From assembly GCF_014495845.1 (NCBI RefSeq), contig NZ_CP061080.1, positions 3,337,001-3,401,000 on the forward strand: DNA of 64,000 nt, given 5' to 3'. A program made the translations under genes and the position numbers. The notes under the pieces were generated by a model. It was not told where the DNA came from and made no database searches. It saw only the letters and a list, made by a program, of their open reading frames with translations. Of the stretch, positions 63,688-64,000 are shown piece after piece; positions within the stretch are counted from its first letter, which is position 1; the number at the start of each line of letters is the position of its first letter. Source of the DNA: Aquibium microcysteis. Its GTDB lineage: Bacteria; Pseudomonadota; Alphaproteobacteria; Rhizobiales; Rhizobiaceae.

Positions 63688-64000
63688 GTGCCGGAACAAA
63701 TTCAGAAGATCGCCGAAAACCTCAAGTCGCTCGGTGCGAAGAGGCTCGCCATCATGGGCGGGATTCTCGCGACGGTGATGGCGACGATCCTGGTCGGCGC
63801 CATCTACCTGAACAGGCCGGCAAACGAGACGCTCTATGTCGGCCTCGACCGCAGCGACGTCTCCAAGATCGGGGTCGTGCTCTCGGAAGCCGGAATGTCC
63901 TACGACGTCGGATCGGACGGCACGAGCGTGCTCGTCCCCACCGGCTTCACCGGGCGGGCGCGGATGATCCTCGCCGAGAAGGGCCTGCCCAGCAGTTCCA
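63688..64000 (+). CDS. fliF: flagellar MS-ring protein FliF, N-terminal part (3' end outside window)
   Basis: The first 104 codons of fliF, open to the window edge. GTG 63688 starts a short cytoplasmic segment (IQKIAENLKSLGAKRLAIMG), then the first TM helix (GGILATVMATILVGAIYL). NETLYVGLDRSDVSKIGVVL and GFTGRARMILAEKGLPSS are diagnostic for the FliF periplasmic ring-building motifs. In Sinorhizobium, as I recall, fliF precedes visN. Here it follows the flagellins. Confidence 0.9.
   Translation, partial: MPEQIQKIAENLKSLGAKRLAIMGGILATVMATILVGAIYLNRPANETLYVGLDRSDVSKIGVVLSEAGMSYDVGSDGTSVLVPTGFTGRARMILAEKGLPSSS

Overview
The window is high-GC DNA from an alphaproteobacterium, almost certainly a member of the Hyphomicrobiales (Rhizobiales), probably near the Phyllobacteriaceae or Aurantimonadaceae. 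The strongest clue is the right third. It has the rhizobial-type flagellar locus in its characteristic order: a visN/visR regulator pair, leftward flhB-fliG-fliN-fliM-motA, and rightward flgF-fliI-flgB-flgC-fliE-flgG-flgA-flgI-motE-flgH-fliL-fliP-flagellin. Codon use is uniformly GC-rich, so long antisense reading frames are common and were treated as shadows. No insertion sequence, phage, CRISPR array, tRNA or rRNA was seen.

Left third (1-18.6 kb). The window opens with the C-terminal end of a probable 2Fe-2S protein, coupled by an ATGA overlap to a large MscS-type channel. A tightly packed rightward cluster follows, with four GT-B-like glycosyltransferases and a polysaccharide deacetylase (2.7-8.3 kb). 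It looks like an unassigned surface-glycan pathway. A leftward operon of ATPase, binding protein and two permeases forms a dipeptide/oligopeptide-type importer (8.4-14.3 kb). Then come a histidine phosphatase, a second large MscS channel and an FkbM methyltransferase.

Middle (18.8-43.2 kb). A four-gene osmoprotectant/betaine-type ABC importer is followed by a short and a full-length luciferase-like monooxygenase and a hydratase of the FAH/MhpD family. These converge on a leftward pair encoding a histidine-ammonia-lyase homologue with an altered cofactor motif and an ornithine-cyclodeaminase-family protein. Together they look like an uncharacterised pathway for uptake and breakdown of a nitrogenous, perhaps quaternary-amine, compound. 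Next come a stand-alone carbamoyltransferase, full-length cobalamin-dependent metH behind a 20-bp palindrome, a five-gene copper-handling operon (DUF2946, PCuAC, YcnI, CopC-CopD fusion, small His-rich protein), and a CUT1 sugar ABC operon with an oxidoreductase and a sugar isomerase/epimerase. A divergent LacI-family gene faces this operon, and two matching operator copies lie between them.

Right third (44.8-64 kb). This is the flagellar locus. Two diverged tandem flagellin genes share a conserved leader: a stem-loop, then a segment able to pair with the Shine-Dalgarno sequence. That arrangement suggests post-transcriptional control of the FlbT kind. fliF begins just before the window ends, on the flagellin side rather than in front of visN as I recall it in Sinorhizobium.

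Most operons use 4-base stop/start overlaps. GTG or TTG starts were chosen where Shine-Dalgarno spacing or stop/start overlap favoured them.
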